The notes under the pieces were generated by a model, which worked only from the letters and a program-made list of their open reading frames with translations, was not told where the DNA came from and searched no databases. 64,000 bases of DNA, from assembly GCF_017094525.1 (NCBI RefSeq), contig NZ_CP064788.1, positions 1,535,030 to 1,599,029 of the forward strand, in the 5' to 3' direction. The stretch's first letter is position 1. Every line of letters begins with the position of its first letter. Shown here in pieces: positions 34,100 through 42,759 of the stretch. Both the position numbers and the translations under genes were made by a program. Origin of the DNA: Halapricum desulfuricans. GTDB taxonomy: Archaea; Halobacteriota; Halobacteria; Halobacteriales; Haloarculaceae.

Positions 34100-34108
34100 T
34101 TTATTCTC
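34100..34108 (+). promoter_or_regulatory. TATA box of the UppS-like gene
   Basis: TTTATTCTC lies 21-29 nt upstream of the GTG at 34129. The spacing supports a leaderless mRNA starting there, rather than the in-frame ATG at 34063, which would place the promoter inside the coding region and start within palindrome copy F. Confidence 0.6.
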
Positions 34109-34128
34109 TCGATACGAAAGCCACGTCC

Positions 34129-34737
34129 GTGGGCCTGTACGACCGCTATCTCGCCACGCGCATCCGCTGGAGCGACGCGTCGCTCCCCGAATCGATCGCC
34201 GTCGTCCTCACTGAGCGGGACCTCCTCGAGAAGGGGGCTTACGAGACGCTTGAGCGGTGCTGGCGCTGGGCGTTCGAGTACGGGGCAGCGCACGTTCTGG
34301 TGTATGTCAGTGTGCTCGACGAGGAGGTCGTCCCGACGTTACAGCGCCAGTTCGGCGACGTGGACGCCCCCTGCCCCATCGCTGTCCGCGGCCCCGGCGA
34401 CGACCGGCAGGCCGACGCGCCGATCCAAGTGAGCATCGGGCTGGGCGGCAAACACGAGTTCGCGACCGCAGTCCAGGGACTGGCCGAGGAGGTCGCGGAC
34501 GGCGAACTCGATCCCGAAGACGTCGACGAATCGGAGATTGAGAAGCGACTGGTCTTCCCGACTGCCCCGGACCTGGTCGTCAAGACCGGTGCCGAACGGC
34601 TCTCGGATTTCATGATCTGGCAGTCGGTGTACTCCGAACTGTACTTCACCGACGTGAACTGGCGCGACTTCCGCAAGCGGGACTATCTGCGAGCGCTGCG
34701 GGACTACCAGGCTCGACAGCGTCGGTTCGGTCGGTGA
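34129..34737 (+). CDS. cis-prenyltransferase (UppS)-like protein lacking the catalytic Asp motif
   Basis: 202 residues from a GTG at 34129 (MGLYDRYLATRIRW after initiation). The C-terminal half is clearly of the undecaprenyl/cis-prenyl diphosphate synthase family: 'DLVVKTGAERLSDFMIWQSV' and 'YSELYFTDVNWRDFRKRDYL'. The family's 'MDGNRRWA' motif with the catalytic Asp is absent; the matching position reads 'VVLTERDLLEKGAYETL'. It may be a non-catalytic partner (as Nus1/NgBR is to DHDDS in eukaryotes) or a diverged enzyme. It is followed after 67 bp by an ANL-like gene. Confidence 0.85.
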   Translation: MGLYDRYLATRIRWSDASLPESIAVVLTERDLLEKGAYETLERCWRWAFEYGAAHVLVYVSVLDEEVVPTLQRQFGDVDAPCPIAVRGPGDDRQADAPIQVSIGLGGKHEFATAVQGLAEEVADGELDPEDVDESEIEKRLVFPTAPDLVVKTGAERLSDFMIWQSVYSELYFTDVNWRDFRKRDYLRALRDYQARQRRFGR

Positions 34738-34804
34738 TCGACCCTCCACCGCGATAGTCGGGCGCATCCGGACGCTTTTGTCCCGGCCGGCCCCAGCGAG
34801 ACGC

Positions 34805-35497
34805 ATGGACGTACTCGGCGACCTCGTGAGCCCCGAACGCGGCGACGACCGGCTGTGGATTCACCGCCCGGGGCCGCGAAGCCGTTCCTGGAGCGGCGAG
34901 CAGTTCCGCGTCGACGCCTGGAAAGCCAGCAACCTCCTGCGACACTACGGAGTCCGAGAAGGAGCGACGGTCGGACTGCTCAACGGCGACGGGCCCCCGG
35001 ATCCGCAGGCGCTGATCGCGCTGTTCGGCGCGTGGACGCTCGGGGGGACTGTCCGGCCGAATCCTGTGGACATGGACGGCGTCGACGTGGTCGTCGGGCC
35101 GACTGACGCTCTCGACGGCCGGGACCTGCCGCCCGGCTGCAAGGCGATGGGGTTCGGTCGCCCGCCCGACGATCCGACGGTCGCGCACTTCGAGGGCGAG
35201 CGCTGGAGCGAGAATCCAGTGCCGTTTCCCGCCGACGTTAAGCCGTCCGATCGAGCGCTGCGGACGGATGACGGCGAATACACACACGCGGAGCTGCTGG
35301 CGGACGGCGAGCAGGCAAGCGAGAAGTTCGGTCTCGGAGCGGACGACATCGTGGCGCTTCGCGCGTCCCTTTCGGACGCCGGGGCCGTCGTCGCCGGCGT
35401 GCTCGCGCCGCTGCTTTCGGGTGCGACGATCACGCTGGGCGACGAAGCGACGATAACAGTGACAGGGGACGACGGGACAGCCACTGTGTCACGCTAG
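34805..35497 (+). CDS. Truncated ANL (acyl-CoA synthetase)-like protein
   Basis: 230 residues from the ATG at 34805 (MDVLGDLVSPERGDDRLWIH). It resembles the N-terminal part of AMP-forming acyl-CoA synthetases ('GVREGATVGLLNGDGPPDPQ', 'ALFGAWTLGGTVRPNP', 'EYTHAELLADGEQASEKFGL'). It lacks the P-loop-like TSGTTGxPK motif, the adenylate-binding YGxTE motif and the C-terminal lid domain; full enzymes are about 500-650 residues. It is therefore unlikely to form acyl-adenylates alone. It follows the UppS-like gene and overlaps the convergent membrane-protein gene by 4 bp. Confidence 0.75.
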   Translation: MDVLGDLVSPERGDDRLWIHRPGPRSRSWSGEQFRVDAWKASNLLRHYGVREGATVGLLNGDGPPDPQALIALFGAWTLGGTVRPNPVDMDGVDVVVGPTDALDGRDLPPGCKAMGFGRPPDDPTVAHFEGERWSENPVPFPADVKPSDRALRTDDGEYTHAELLADGEQASEKFGLGADDIVALRASLSDAGAVVAGVLAPLLSGATITLGDEATITVTGDDGTATVSR

Positions 35498-36237
35498 TCG
35501 CGCGGGCGGACGTAGTTCGCCAGCGTCACGAGCGTCCCGAGGATCCAGCCGACGGGAACCGCGATCCCGAACCACATGGCGACGTAGGCGATGCCCTCCA
35601 GGTCGTAGTTGTTCCGGAGATACGCGTTGATATCACCGATAGTCAGGAGGTTGTCGAGCAGCCACTCCGCCAGCGACTCGCTCTGCGGGAAGACGACCGC
35701 AGCGAGTTGCTGAGAGTACAGCGCGGCCACGACAGGGGGGAGAAAGATCGCGGTGATCGCCAGCGGATAGGAGACGAGGACCGTCGACGCGCGACCGCCG
35801 ACTCGACTGGTGACAACGGCGAGGGCGGCCGAGGCAGTTGCGACCGCGCCCGCGGCGACGACGGCGATGACGCCGGCCGTGGTCATCTCGAGCTGGAAGC
35901 GCGCAAGCGCGGACAGCGCGCCCCAGACCACGACGGAGACGACGACCACGCCGAGCACGCCGATCCGGGTGGCCGCCGAGTCGAGCTTGCTCGCCTGATA
36001 GCGCAGTACGTACCCGAAAAGCACCAGCGGATAGAGCAGACCGACGAGGGGTGCGCCGAGTCCGGCCCACAACCAGTAAGCGATCCGGCTCCCCGTCGTC
36101 TCGGGACGCCACTTGCCCAGAACCGTCTGTTCGGCGTCGAGCTGGCGCGGATAGATCAGTTCCATCCAGGTCTCGTGGAGGCGCTTGAGGTCGATCCGGA
36201 TCGCCCCGGCGAGACCCGTCCGATTGGCGGCCGACAT
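35494..36237 (-). CDS. Five- to six-helix membrane protein, uncharacterised
   Basis: 247 residues from the ATG at 36237. A polar N-terminus of 55 residues with 'LKRLHETWMELIYPRQLDAE' and 'VLGKWRPETTGSRIAYWLWA' precedes hydrophobic segments near 60-82, 95-112, 122-145, 155-180 and 220-242. The sequence 'WMELIYPRQ' with 'VLGKWRP' looks conserved in haloarchaeal relatives as I remember them, but no function is known. It overlaps the end of the ANL-like gene by 4 bp (convergent). Confidence 0.8.
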   Translation of the reverse strand: MSAANRTGLAGAIRIDLKRLHETWMELIYPRQLDAEQTVLGKWRPETTGSRIAYWLWAGLGAPLVGLLYPLVLFGYVLRYQASKLDSAATRIGVLGVVVVSVVVWGALSALARFQLEMTTAGVIAVVAAGAVATASAALAVVTSRVGGRASTVLVSYPLAITAIFLPPVVAALYSQQLAAVVFPQSESLAEWLLDNLLTIGDINAYLRNNYDLEGIAYVAMWFGIAVPVGWILGTLVTLANYVRPRD

Positions 36238-36342
36238 ACGCACCGGTTCGATCGCCCGCTGGTTAATAGTTATCAGTTTCCGTCCGGCGGGACGTGAGCG
36301 CCTGCTTGAGGCGCGAATGTCGCCACCGGAGCACGAACGCCG

Positions 36343-37173
36343 TCACCAGGGTGCGAACCCGGGGTCGACCTTTCGGCGCGTCCGGTCGATGCTGTCGATC
36401 TGCCGGAGATCCGCCTCGTCCAGTTCCAGCGTCAGACTCTCCCAGTTGTCCTGGATGTGTGCCTCGCTGGTCGCTTTCGGGATCGCCGTAACGTCGTTTT
36501 CGCGCAGCCACGCCAGACTGACCTGCGCCTCGCTGACGCCGTGTTTCTCGGCGATTTCGGAGAGAACGTCGATTTCGAAGACATCACCGCGAGCAAGCGG
36601 CGAGTATGCGACGATCTCGATGTCGTGTTCGCGGCCGTATTCGCGCAACTCGCGCTGCTGGAGCATCGGGTGGGTCTCGACCTGATTGGCGAAGATCGGC
36701 GCGTCGAGATGCTCGCGCGCCTCGTCGATGTGACGCGGCTCGAAATTGCTCACGCCGATGTTCCGGATGGTCCCCTCCTCGTAGAGTTCGTCGAACGCCT
36801 CTAGCGTCGATCCGGGCTCGTAGGTACGCGACGGCCAGTGGACGTACAGCAGGTCGAGATAGTCGGTGCCGAGCCTGTCGAGGCTCTCCTGTGTCGTCTC
36901 GAGGACGTCCTCGTAATCGAGGTTCGAGATCCAGACCTTCGTCGCGAGGAAGATCTCGTCGCGGTCGACATCCGCGGCGGCGATCCCGTCGCCGACGGCG
37001 CCCTCGTTGCCGTAGGCCTGTGCGGTGTCGATGTGGCGATACCCCATCTCCAGGGCCGTCCGGACGCTATCGGCACACTGGTTTGGGTCCTCGTTCTCCC
37101 AGGTACCGAGACCGAGCATCGGCATTCCATGCGCACGCGGTACGCTCTCGGGTGTCAGTTCAGTAGATGTCAT
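36343..37173 (-). CDS. Aldo/keto reductase
   Basis: 276 residues. The AKR catalytic tetrad is visible: Asp-Tyr in 'HIDTAQAYGNEGAVGDGIA' near residue 48-53, Lys in 'IFLATKVWISNLDYEDV' and His in 'LDLLYVHWPSRTYEPG'. The NADPH-binding C-terminus has 'VTAIPKATSEAHIQDNWESL' (Lys and Ser/Asn contacts). It resembles AKR5-type 2,5-diketo-gluconate/methylglyoxal reductases. Cytoplasmic; substrate unknown. A TATA-like TTTAAAGC box read on the minus strand at about 37196-37204 fits a leaderless start at 37173. Confidence 0.93.
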   Translation of the reverse strand: MTSTELTPESVPRAHGMPMLGLGTWENEDPNQCADSVRTALEMGYRHIDTAQAYGNEGAVGDGIAAADVDRDEIFLATKVWISNLDYEDVLETTQESLDRLGTDYLDLLYVHWPSRTYEPGSTLEAFDELYEEGTIRNIGVSNFEPRHIDEAREHLDAPIFANQVETHPMLQQRELREYGREHDIEIVAYSPLARGDVFEIDVLSEIAEKHGVSEAQVSLAWLRENDVTAIPKATSEAHIQDNWESLTLELDEADLRQIDSIDRTRRKVDPGFAPW

Positions 37174-37258
37174 CGTTTCAAACGAGGGGTTCGGCGCTTT
37201 AAATCGTTCTGAAGCGTGCGGCGATCTATCATGAGAGGCGGCCGCATGTCGGGCGCGA

Positions 37259-38629
37259 TCAGTACTTCGGCTCGGCCCCGACGCGGTCGTAGAACCGATC
37301 CATAAACTCGTCGCGCTCGCGCCGCCAGTGTTCGAACTCGGACGGTGTCGTGGGGAACTGATCGTAGATCGATTTGAGTTCGTCGGCCATCGCGTTGACC
37401 CGGTAGGCGTCGTACAGCGTCCCCCAGTGGCCGATCGTCGAGACGGCGAGTTCGAGTTTGCCGAGCAGTCCCATCGATGCCGTGCCCTCCTTGCCGAGGA
37501 CGTCGATCAACTGCTGGGCCGGAAGCGACGCGATCACGTCGGTCAACTCGTCGATCGAGTGGGCGGTCCCGAAGACGTTGTACAGGTCCATCGCGGCGAA
37601 GCGCTTGCCGAAATCCGTCTGGATCCGGTGGTTGTACTTCCAGAGCGTCTCCTCGTCGGTCGTCTCCTCGACGACGGCGTCGGCTGCGACCTCGCCGGCC
37701 CAGTGACCGGCCGTTGCCGCGCCGGGGATGCCGCCGCCGGTCGTCGGGTTGACGTGCGCGGCGGCGTCCCCGGCCGCAAGATAGCCCGGCGCGACCGCAG
37801 AGTCGTACGGTCGCCGCGTCGGCAGTGCCGCCCCGAGCTTGTCCTCGACGGTCGCGCCCGCGAACTCGGGTCGCGTCCGGAGATCCTGACGGAGTGTCGC
37901 CACCAGTTGCATCGGCTCCTCGGTCATCTGAAAGCCCAGGCCGACGTTGATTTCGGTCCCCGTCCGGGGGAAATACCACAGGTATCCCAGCTGTTCGGTC
38001 GGCTTGAACACCAGCGCGTCATCGTACTCGACGGGTTCGTCCACCTGAAGGACCTCTCGGTAAGCCGAACAGAAGTGGGTGTGATCGACGTTCGTCTCGA
38101 AGGTCGCCTCCGAGAAGTCGGCCCTGTCCTGCAGTATCGACAGTGCCCCGGCCGCATCGACCGTCATCGGCGCCTCGTAACGGCGCTGTGTGTCGTTCCG
38201 TGCCGCGACGACCCCCTCGACGACACCGTCGCGCTGAATGACGTCCTGCACGACGGTGTCGTAGTGGATCGTCACGCCGGCACGGTCGGCCTCCTCTAGT
38301 AGGACCTCGCCGTAGCGCTTGCGATCAAGGATCGCACCCGACTGGTCGCCGAACGAGTATTCGATTCGCTCGCCGTCGGGTAGTTCGAACAGCGCCCGAC
38401 GGACCGCGTCGTTGGTGACCGACTCCGCACGGAGGTGTTCCCGGTCGATCACGTCCGGGAACGTGCTCGCACCCTTGATCGCGTCGCCACAGGCGATGTG
38501 GCCGCCCTCGTCCTCGGGTTTCCGCTCCAGTAGTGCAACGTCCAGGCCCTCCCGGGCGGCGGTCGTGGCGGCGAACGCGCCGGCGGTACCGCCCCCGACG
38601 ACTATCACGTCGAACTGTTGGCCACTCAT
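37259..38629 (-). CDS. FAD-dependent oxidoreductase, geranylgeranyl-reductase-like
   Basis: 456 residues from the ATG at 38629 (MSGQQFDVIVVGGGTAGAFA); a start at 38647 is in frame but unneeded. FAD motif GxGxxG-like 'VVGGGTAGAFAATTAAREGL', then 'LLERKPEDEGGHIACGDAIK' (a Cys-Gly near the flavin, as in geranylgeranyl reductases), and 'PGYLAAGDAAAHVNPTTGGG' near 290 (second FAD motif GD). The family hydrogenates prenyl chains of archaeal lipids, or menaquinone chains, but several paralogs exist per haloarchaeon, so the substrate is not assignable. It diverges from PAC2. Confidence 0.9.
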   Translation of the reverse strand: MSGQQFDVIVVGGGTAGAFAATTAAREGLDVALLERKPEDEGGHIACGDAIKGASTFPDVIDREHLRAESVTNDAVRRALFELPDGERIEYSFGDQSGAILDRKRYGEVLLEEADRAGVTIHYDTVVQDVIQRDGVVEGVVAARNDTQRRYEAPMTVDAAGALSILQDRADFSEATFETNVDHTHFCSAYREVLQVDEPVEYDDALVFKPTEQLGYLWYFPRTGTEINVGLGFQMTEEPMQLVATLRQDLRTRPEFAGATVEDKLGAALPTRRPYDSAVAPGYLAAGDAAAHVNPTTGGGIPGAATAGHWAGEVAADAVVEETTDEETLWKYNHRIQTDFGKRFAAMDLYNVFGTAHSIDELTDVIASLPAQQLIDVLGKEGTASMGLLGKLELAVSTIGHWGTLYDAYRVNAMADELKSIYDQFPTTPSEFEHWRRERDEFMDRFYDRVGAEPKY

Positions 38630-38751
38630 CGCCGTCGCGTTCGACACGACGTACCAAAAGACTGTCGTGAACGTACGATCAGGTTATCGGAGTTTCCGTC
38701 TCTCGGCGACACCGCGTTTCGACCAGAGATGACTGTCAACATCCATTGGGT

Positions 38752-38761
38752 ATTTTATATT
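38752..38761 (+). promoter_or_regulatory. TATA box of the PAC2 gene
   Basis: TTTTATATTT lies 21-30 nt upstream of the ATG at 38782, the leaderless spacing. It decides the start over 38746, which lies upstream of the TATA box. Confidence 0.65.
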
Positions 38762-38781
38762 TGCAGCGAGATAGGTATGGC

Positions 38782-39537
38782 ATGGTCCCAGATCCGACGT
38801 TCGAGGTGAAAGCCACGGGAGAGTCCGGGAACGCGCTCGTCGTGGGCCTGTCACATTTCGGGATGGCAGGGCTCTCGGCCGTGGATTATCTCGTCAGACA
38901 CACCAACGCGGAACAGATCGGGCACATTTTGCCGGACGAGTTCCCGGCGATTGCGCCCTTCCAGAACGGCGAGCCGCGCCACCACACCCGGCTCTATCAC
39001 CTCGCGGACGCGGACATCACCGTCCTGGTTGGCGAGCTGTTCGTCCCCGTCTGGGCGGCTCACGAGTTCACCGAGACGATCATGGAGTGGGTCGGCGCCG
39101 AATCGATCGAGGAGATCGCGGTGCTACACGGCGTCCCCTACCCGCACGGCCCGGACGAACACGACGTGTTCCACGTTTCGACACCCGCCTATCGCACGCG
39201 CCGGCTTGCGGAGACCGAAATCCAGCCGCTCGGCGGGGGTCTCCTCGACGGCGTCGCGGGAGAGATCGTCACTCGCAGCCTCGACGACCGCGCACCCCCT
39301 GCCGGGGTGTACGTCACGCCGGCGCATCCGCCCGGTCCCGACCTCGACGCCGCGATCCTGTTGCTGGACGCGCTGCAGGATCTCTATGACATCTCGATCG
39401 ACGAGGCAGAGCTGAAACAGCGCTCTGAAGAACTCAAGCAGTACTACACCGAACTCTCCGAACGGCTCCAGTCGATCAGCGAGGCTGAACAACCGTTCGG
39501 AAGCCGGGAGTATCCTGACGACCGCATGTTCATGTAA
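38782..39537 (+). CDS. PAC2 family protein (proteasome assembly chaperone-like)
   Basis: 251 residues from the ATG at 38782 (MVPDPTFEVKATGESGNALV). PAC2-fold features are 'VVGLSHFGMAGLSAVDYLVR' near residue 17, 'RLYHLADADITVLVGELFVP', 'EEIAVLHGVPYPHGPDEHDV' and 'PPAGVYVTPAHPPGPDLDAA'. A C-terminal coiled coil ('AELKQRSEELKQYYTELSER') could mediate oligomerisation. Archaeal PAC2-like proteins are related to proteasome assembly factors, but the archaeal role is not well established. It converges on argF. Confidence 0.88.
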   Translation: MVPDPTFEVKATGESGNALVVGLSHFGMAGLSAVDYLVRHTNAEQIGHILPDEFPAIAPFQNGEPRHHTRLYHLADADITVLVGELFVPVWAAHEFTETIMEWVGAESIEEIAVLHGVPYPHGPDEHDVFHVSTPAYRTRRLAETEIQPLGGGLLDGVAGEIVTRSLDDRAPPAGVYVTPAHPPGPDLDAAILLLDALQDLYDISIDEAELKQRSEELKQYYTELSERLQSISEAEQPFGSREYPDDRMFM

Positions 39538-39611
39538 CACCTCGTTTTCTCGTCGGGTCCGCTCGCTCCGCTCGCGAACCGCTCCTCCAAAAAGCTGAAC
39601 CAAAAACCCGG

Positions 39612-40514
39612 TCAGGACTGCTCGGACAGCCACACCAGCAATCCTTTCTGGGCATGCAGTCGATTCTCCGCTTGCTCCCAGACGATCGCGTTGTCGCTCT
39701 CGATAACCTCGTCGGTCACCTCCTCGCCGCGGTGGGCCGGCAGACAGTGCATCAGCTTCCGGTCGCCGACGAGGTCGCTCGTCACCTGGAAGCCGTCGAA
39801 GGCCTGCAATTTCTCCTCGCGTTCGTCCTCCTCGCCCATACTGACGAACACGTCCGTGTAGACGAGGTCCGCGCCCGTGACGGCGACCTTGGGGTCATGG
39901 GTCGTCTCCGGGGCCGTTCCGAGTTCCGCGGCCCGGTCAAGCACTTTGTCGTCGATACCATAGCCTTCGGGCGTCGCGACGGTGAGATCGAGGCCGGCCA
40001 TCGCAGCGCCGAGTACGAACGACTGGGCGACGTTGTTGCCGTCGCCGACCCACGCGACCCGCGCCTCCTCGAACCCGCCGAACCGCTCGCGGATCGTCAG
40101 CAGGTCCGCCAGCGTCTGACAGGGGTGGGCCTCGTCGGTCAGTCCGTTGACAAACGGAACGGTCGCGTACTCGGCGAGTTCCTCGGCGTCCTCGTGGTCG
40201 AACAGCCGCGCCATGATGACGTCGACGTACCGCGAGAGCGCTCGCGCGGTGTCTTTGACCGGTTCGCCGTGCCCGAGGTGGATGTCGTCCGGGCCGAGGA
40301 AGATCGCGTGACCGCCGAGTTGCGTCATCCCCGTCTCGAAGGAGACGCGAGTTCGGGTGCTCGGCTTCTCGAAGATCATCCCCAGCGTCTGGTTGTCGAA
40401 CGGTTCGGCGTCGGTTCCGGCCTCGTGAGCGGCCTTCAGCTCGGCTGCGCGGTCGAGGACAGTCTCCAGTTCGTCGGGCGTGAGGTCGTCGATGTCGAGC
40501 AGGTTGCGTGTCAT
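39612..40514 (-). CDS. argF: Ornithine carbamoyltransferase
   Basis: 300 residues from the ATG at 40514 (MTRNLLDIDDLTPDELETVL); the long frame to 41006 is an artefact. Carbamoyl phosphate loop STRTRVSFE is near residue 52, the 'HPCQTLADLLTI' segment near 130 and ornithine/catalytic 'HCLPAHRGEEVTDEV' near 260. It condenses ornithine with carbamoyl phosphate to citrulline, which ArgG then uses. It is the last gene of the arg cluster, and its ATG overlaps the stop of lysK by 4 bp. Confidence 0.97.
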   Translation of the reverse strand: MTRNLLDIDDLTPDELETVLDRAAELKAAHEAGTDAEPFDNQTLGMIFEKPSTRTRVSFETGMTQLGGHAIFLGPDDIHLGHGEPVKDTARALSRYVDVIMARLFDHEDAEELAEYATVPFVNGLTDEAHPCQTLADLLTIRERFGGFEEARVAWVGDGNNVAQSFVLGAAMAGLDLTVATPEGYGIDDKVLDRAAELGTAPETTHDPKVAVTGADLVYTDVFVSMGEEDEREEKLQAFDGFQVTSDLVGDRKLMHCLPAHRGEEVTDEVIESDNAIVWEQAENRLHAQKGLLVWLSEQS

Positions 40515-41629
40515 GGTTCGAGCAGGGTCTCGGTCACGTCCGCGAGGACGTCGATCGAGCGGTCGTACTCCTCGAGTGGGAGGTGTTCGTTCGGCGCGTG
40601 GTCCAGGTCCGAATCGCCGGGGCCGTAGGTGACCATCGGGCAGTCCCAGGCGTCGGCGTAGACGTTCATGTCGCTGGTCCCGGTCTTGCGAAGCAGGCGC
40701 GGATCGCCGTCTCGCCGGCGGATCGCGGCCCGGAACGCTCGGGCGGGTTCGGTCCGGGGGCTCACCATCACCGGTTCGACCTGGTCGTCCCAGTGGACGG
40801 TCCCGTTTTCGAGGTGGCCGTCGGCGATCTCGCGGATCTCCTCGGTCGTGTACTCCGGCGGGACGCGCAACTGCAGGCGCATCGTCGTCTCGACCGATAG
40901 TCCGTCCTTCGAGATCCCGCCGTCGATGCTGGTCGGCTTGGGCGTCACGCGCTCGAAGACGGGTACCCACTCGTCGTGGCCGAACTCCTCTTCGACGCGA
41001 CGCCACCAGTTGACGGCGTCCTGGATCGCGTTGTCGTCCGGCCGCGAGGTGTGTCCGGATTCGCTGGTGGCGACGTAGTTGCCGCCCAGCAAGCCACGGT
41101 AGCCCAGCGCGATCCCCTCCCAGCCGGAGGGCTCGCCGTTGATCACCGTCTCGGGCACGCTGTCCCGGTTCTCGACCAGATGCTGGCCGCCCCGGGAGTC
41201 GACCTCCTCGCCGACGACGCCGACGAACGACGCGCCGGTCTCGACGGCGACGACGGCCATCGCTGCCAGCGGCCCCTTCGCGTCGACGCTGCCCCGGCCC
41301 CAGAGGACCTCGATCTCCTCGTCGGGATCCTCGCCAACGAGATCGCCGCCGTACCGCGCCTCCGAGCGGGGCATCTCCTCGACTCGCACGGGGATGTCGC
41401 CCGGCACGGTGTCGACGTGACTGGTCAGGAGAACGCCGTCGTCGGCGGGCGCGCGGACATTGCCGACGTCGTCGATCCAGACCTCCCGGTCGTGGCGTTC
41501 GAGGAAGTCGGCGAGCACTCCGGCCGCCGCCTCCTCGTCGGGCGTGACCGACGGCGTCTCGACGAGATCGACGAGCAACTCGCGGGCCTCGGTCGTCGAG
41601 AGTGTCGCGGTGGGGGCGGTCGTGCTCAT
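40511..41629 (-). CDS. lysK: [LysW]-ornithine hydrolase (LysK/ArgE-like)
   Basis: 372 residues, peptidase M20 fold. Zinc ligands are in 'LTSHVDTVPGDIP' near residue 72, 'WGRGSVDAKGPLAAMAVVAV' near 112, 'GVVGEEVDSRGGQHLVEN' near 141 and the C-terminal 'GDSDLDHAPNEHLPLEEY' near 350. The length and context (next to lysW, lysX) indicate release of ornithine from the LysW carrier, rather than N-acetylornithine hydrolysis. It overlaps argD and argF by 4 bp on either side. Confidence 0.93.
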   Translation of the reverse strand: MSTTAPTATLSTTEARELLVDLVETPSVTPDEEAAAGVLADFLERHDREVWIDDVGNVRAPADDGVLLTSHVDTVPGDIPVRVEEMPRSEARYGGDLVGEDPDEEIEVLWGRGSVDAKGPLAAMAVVAVETGASFVGVVGEEVDSRGGQHLVENRDSVPETVINGEPSGWEGIALGYRGLLGGNYVATSESGHTSRPDDNAIQDAVNWWRRVEEEFGHDEWVPVFERVTPKPTSIDGGISKDGLSVETTMRLQLRVPPEYTTEEIREIADGHLENGTVHWDDQVEPVMVSPRTEPARAFRAAIRRRDGDPRLLRKTGTSDMNVYADAWDCPMVTYGPGDSDLDHAPNEHLPLEEYDRSIDVLADVTETLLEP

Positions 41630-42759
41630 GTGTCTGTCAGCAGGTCAGTGAGGGCCTCGATCACCCGATCGGCCTCCGATTCGGTGATCGTCAGCGGCGG
41701 GAGCAGCCGGATCACGGTCCGGCCCGCCGGCAGCGCCAGGATCCGGTGTTCGAGCGCCAGTTGCTTCAGGTAGCGGTTCGCGCCGCGTTTGACCTCGACG
41801 CCGATCATCAGCCCCTCGCCGCGCACGTCACGCACGTCCTCGCCGAGCGCGGCCTCGAGTTCCGCCCTGAGATACGCGCCGACCTCACCAGCGTGGGCGG
41901 GGACCGCCTCTTCGACCATCGTCGAAACCGTCGCGCCCGCGGCGGCGGAGATGACCGGCCCGCCCGAGAACGTCGAGGCGTGGCTGCCGTAGTTCTCCGC
42001 GACCCAGTCGCGCACGAGCGTCGCGCCGACCGGGAAGCCGTTGCCCAGCCCCTTCGCCGAAGTGAGCATGTCGGGCACGACGCCGATCTGTTCGGCGGCC
42101 CACAGCGTCCCGGTCCGGCCCATGCCGGTCTGGACCTCGTCGAAGACGAGTGCTGCTCCGGCCTCCCTGGTCATCTCGCGGGCGTCCTGCAGAAACTCCT
42201 TTGTCGCGGGGTTGATCCCGCCCTCGCCCTGAACCGGCTCGACGATGAACGCCGCAGTGTCCTCGTCGACGGCCTCTTCGAGCGCCTCGCTGTCGTTGTA
42301 GGGAACGAACTCCACGTCACCGATCAGCGGCTCGTAGGGCTTCTTGTACTTGTCCTTCCAGGTCGTCGCCAGCGCGCCCATCGTCCGACCGTGAAAGCCC
42401 TGCATCGTGGCGACGATCTTGGAGTTCCCAGTGGCACTCCGGGCGAACTTGAGCGCCGCTTCGTTGGCTTCGGTCCCGGAGTTACACAGCCAGGTGTTGT
42501 CGATATCGCCCGGCGCGGTCTCGGCGAGCAGTTCGTACAGCGCCGTGCGCTGGGCGTTCGGGTACGAGGCCTGCACGTAGGTGATCTTCTCGAACTGCTC
42601 GGTGACCGCATCGCGTACTGCCGGGTGGCCGTGTCCCAGCGGGACGCAGGCGTACGAGGCCCCCATGTCCAGATACTCGGTTCCCGAATCATCGTAGACG
42701 TACGCTCCATCACCACGTTCGATCTGAATCGGCTTTTCGTTGAAGACGAATCCGCTCAT
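41626..42759 (-). CDS. argD: [LysW]-glutamate-semialdehyde aminotransferase (ArgD/LysJ)
   Basis: 377 residues, class III PLP aminotransferase. Features are 'YDDSGTEYLDMGASYACVPL', 'LCNSGTEANEAALKFARSAT' (phosphate-binding), 'LVFDEVQTGMGRTGTLWAAE' (PLP Asp) and PLP lysine in 'LTSAKGLGNGFPVGATLV'. It transfers an amino group from glutamate to the carrier-bound semialdehyde. The ATG overlaps the end of argB by 4 bp, as the whole cluster is tightly packed. Confidence 0.96.
   Translation of the reverse strand: MSGFVFNEKPIQIERGDGAYVYDDSGTEYLDMGASYACVPLGHGHPAVRDAVTEQFEKITYVQASYPNAQRTALYELLAETAPGDIDNTWLCNSGTEANEAALKFARSATGNSKIVATMQGFHGRTMGALATTWKDKYKKPYEPLIGDVEFVPYNDSEALEEAVDEDTAAFIVEPVQGEGGINPATKEFLQDAREMTREAGAALVFDEVQTGMGRTGTLWAAEQIGVVPDMLTSAKGLGNGFPVGATLVRDWVAENYGSHASTFSGGPVISAAAGATVSTMVEEAVPAHAGEVGAYLRAELEAALGEDVRDVRGEGLMIGVEVKRGANRYLKQLALEHRILALPAGRTVIRLLPPLTITESEADRVIEALTDLLTDT

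Noticed and set aside
33920-34128. Start of the UppS-like gene at the ATG in palindrome copy F (34063)
   Set aside because: A good TATA box lies between that ATG and the GTG at 34129, where the conserved GLYDRYLA N-terminus begins.
39540-39600. CCGCTCGCTCCGCTCGCG stretch between PAC2 and argF as another coding-type palindrome
   Set aside because: It lacks the two-stem layout and the CCGCGAG end of the arg-operon repeats; probably a short convergent-gene terminator sequence.
40515-41006. 164-residue Arg/Pro-rich extension of ArgF
   Set aside because: It is the shadow frame of lysK; argF starts at the ATG overlapping the lysK stop.
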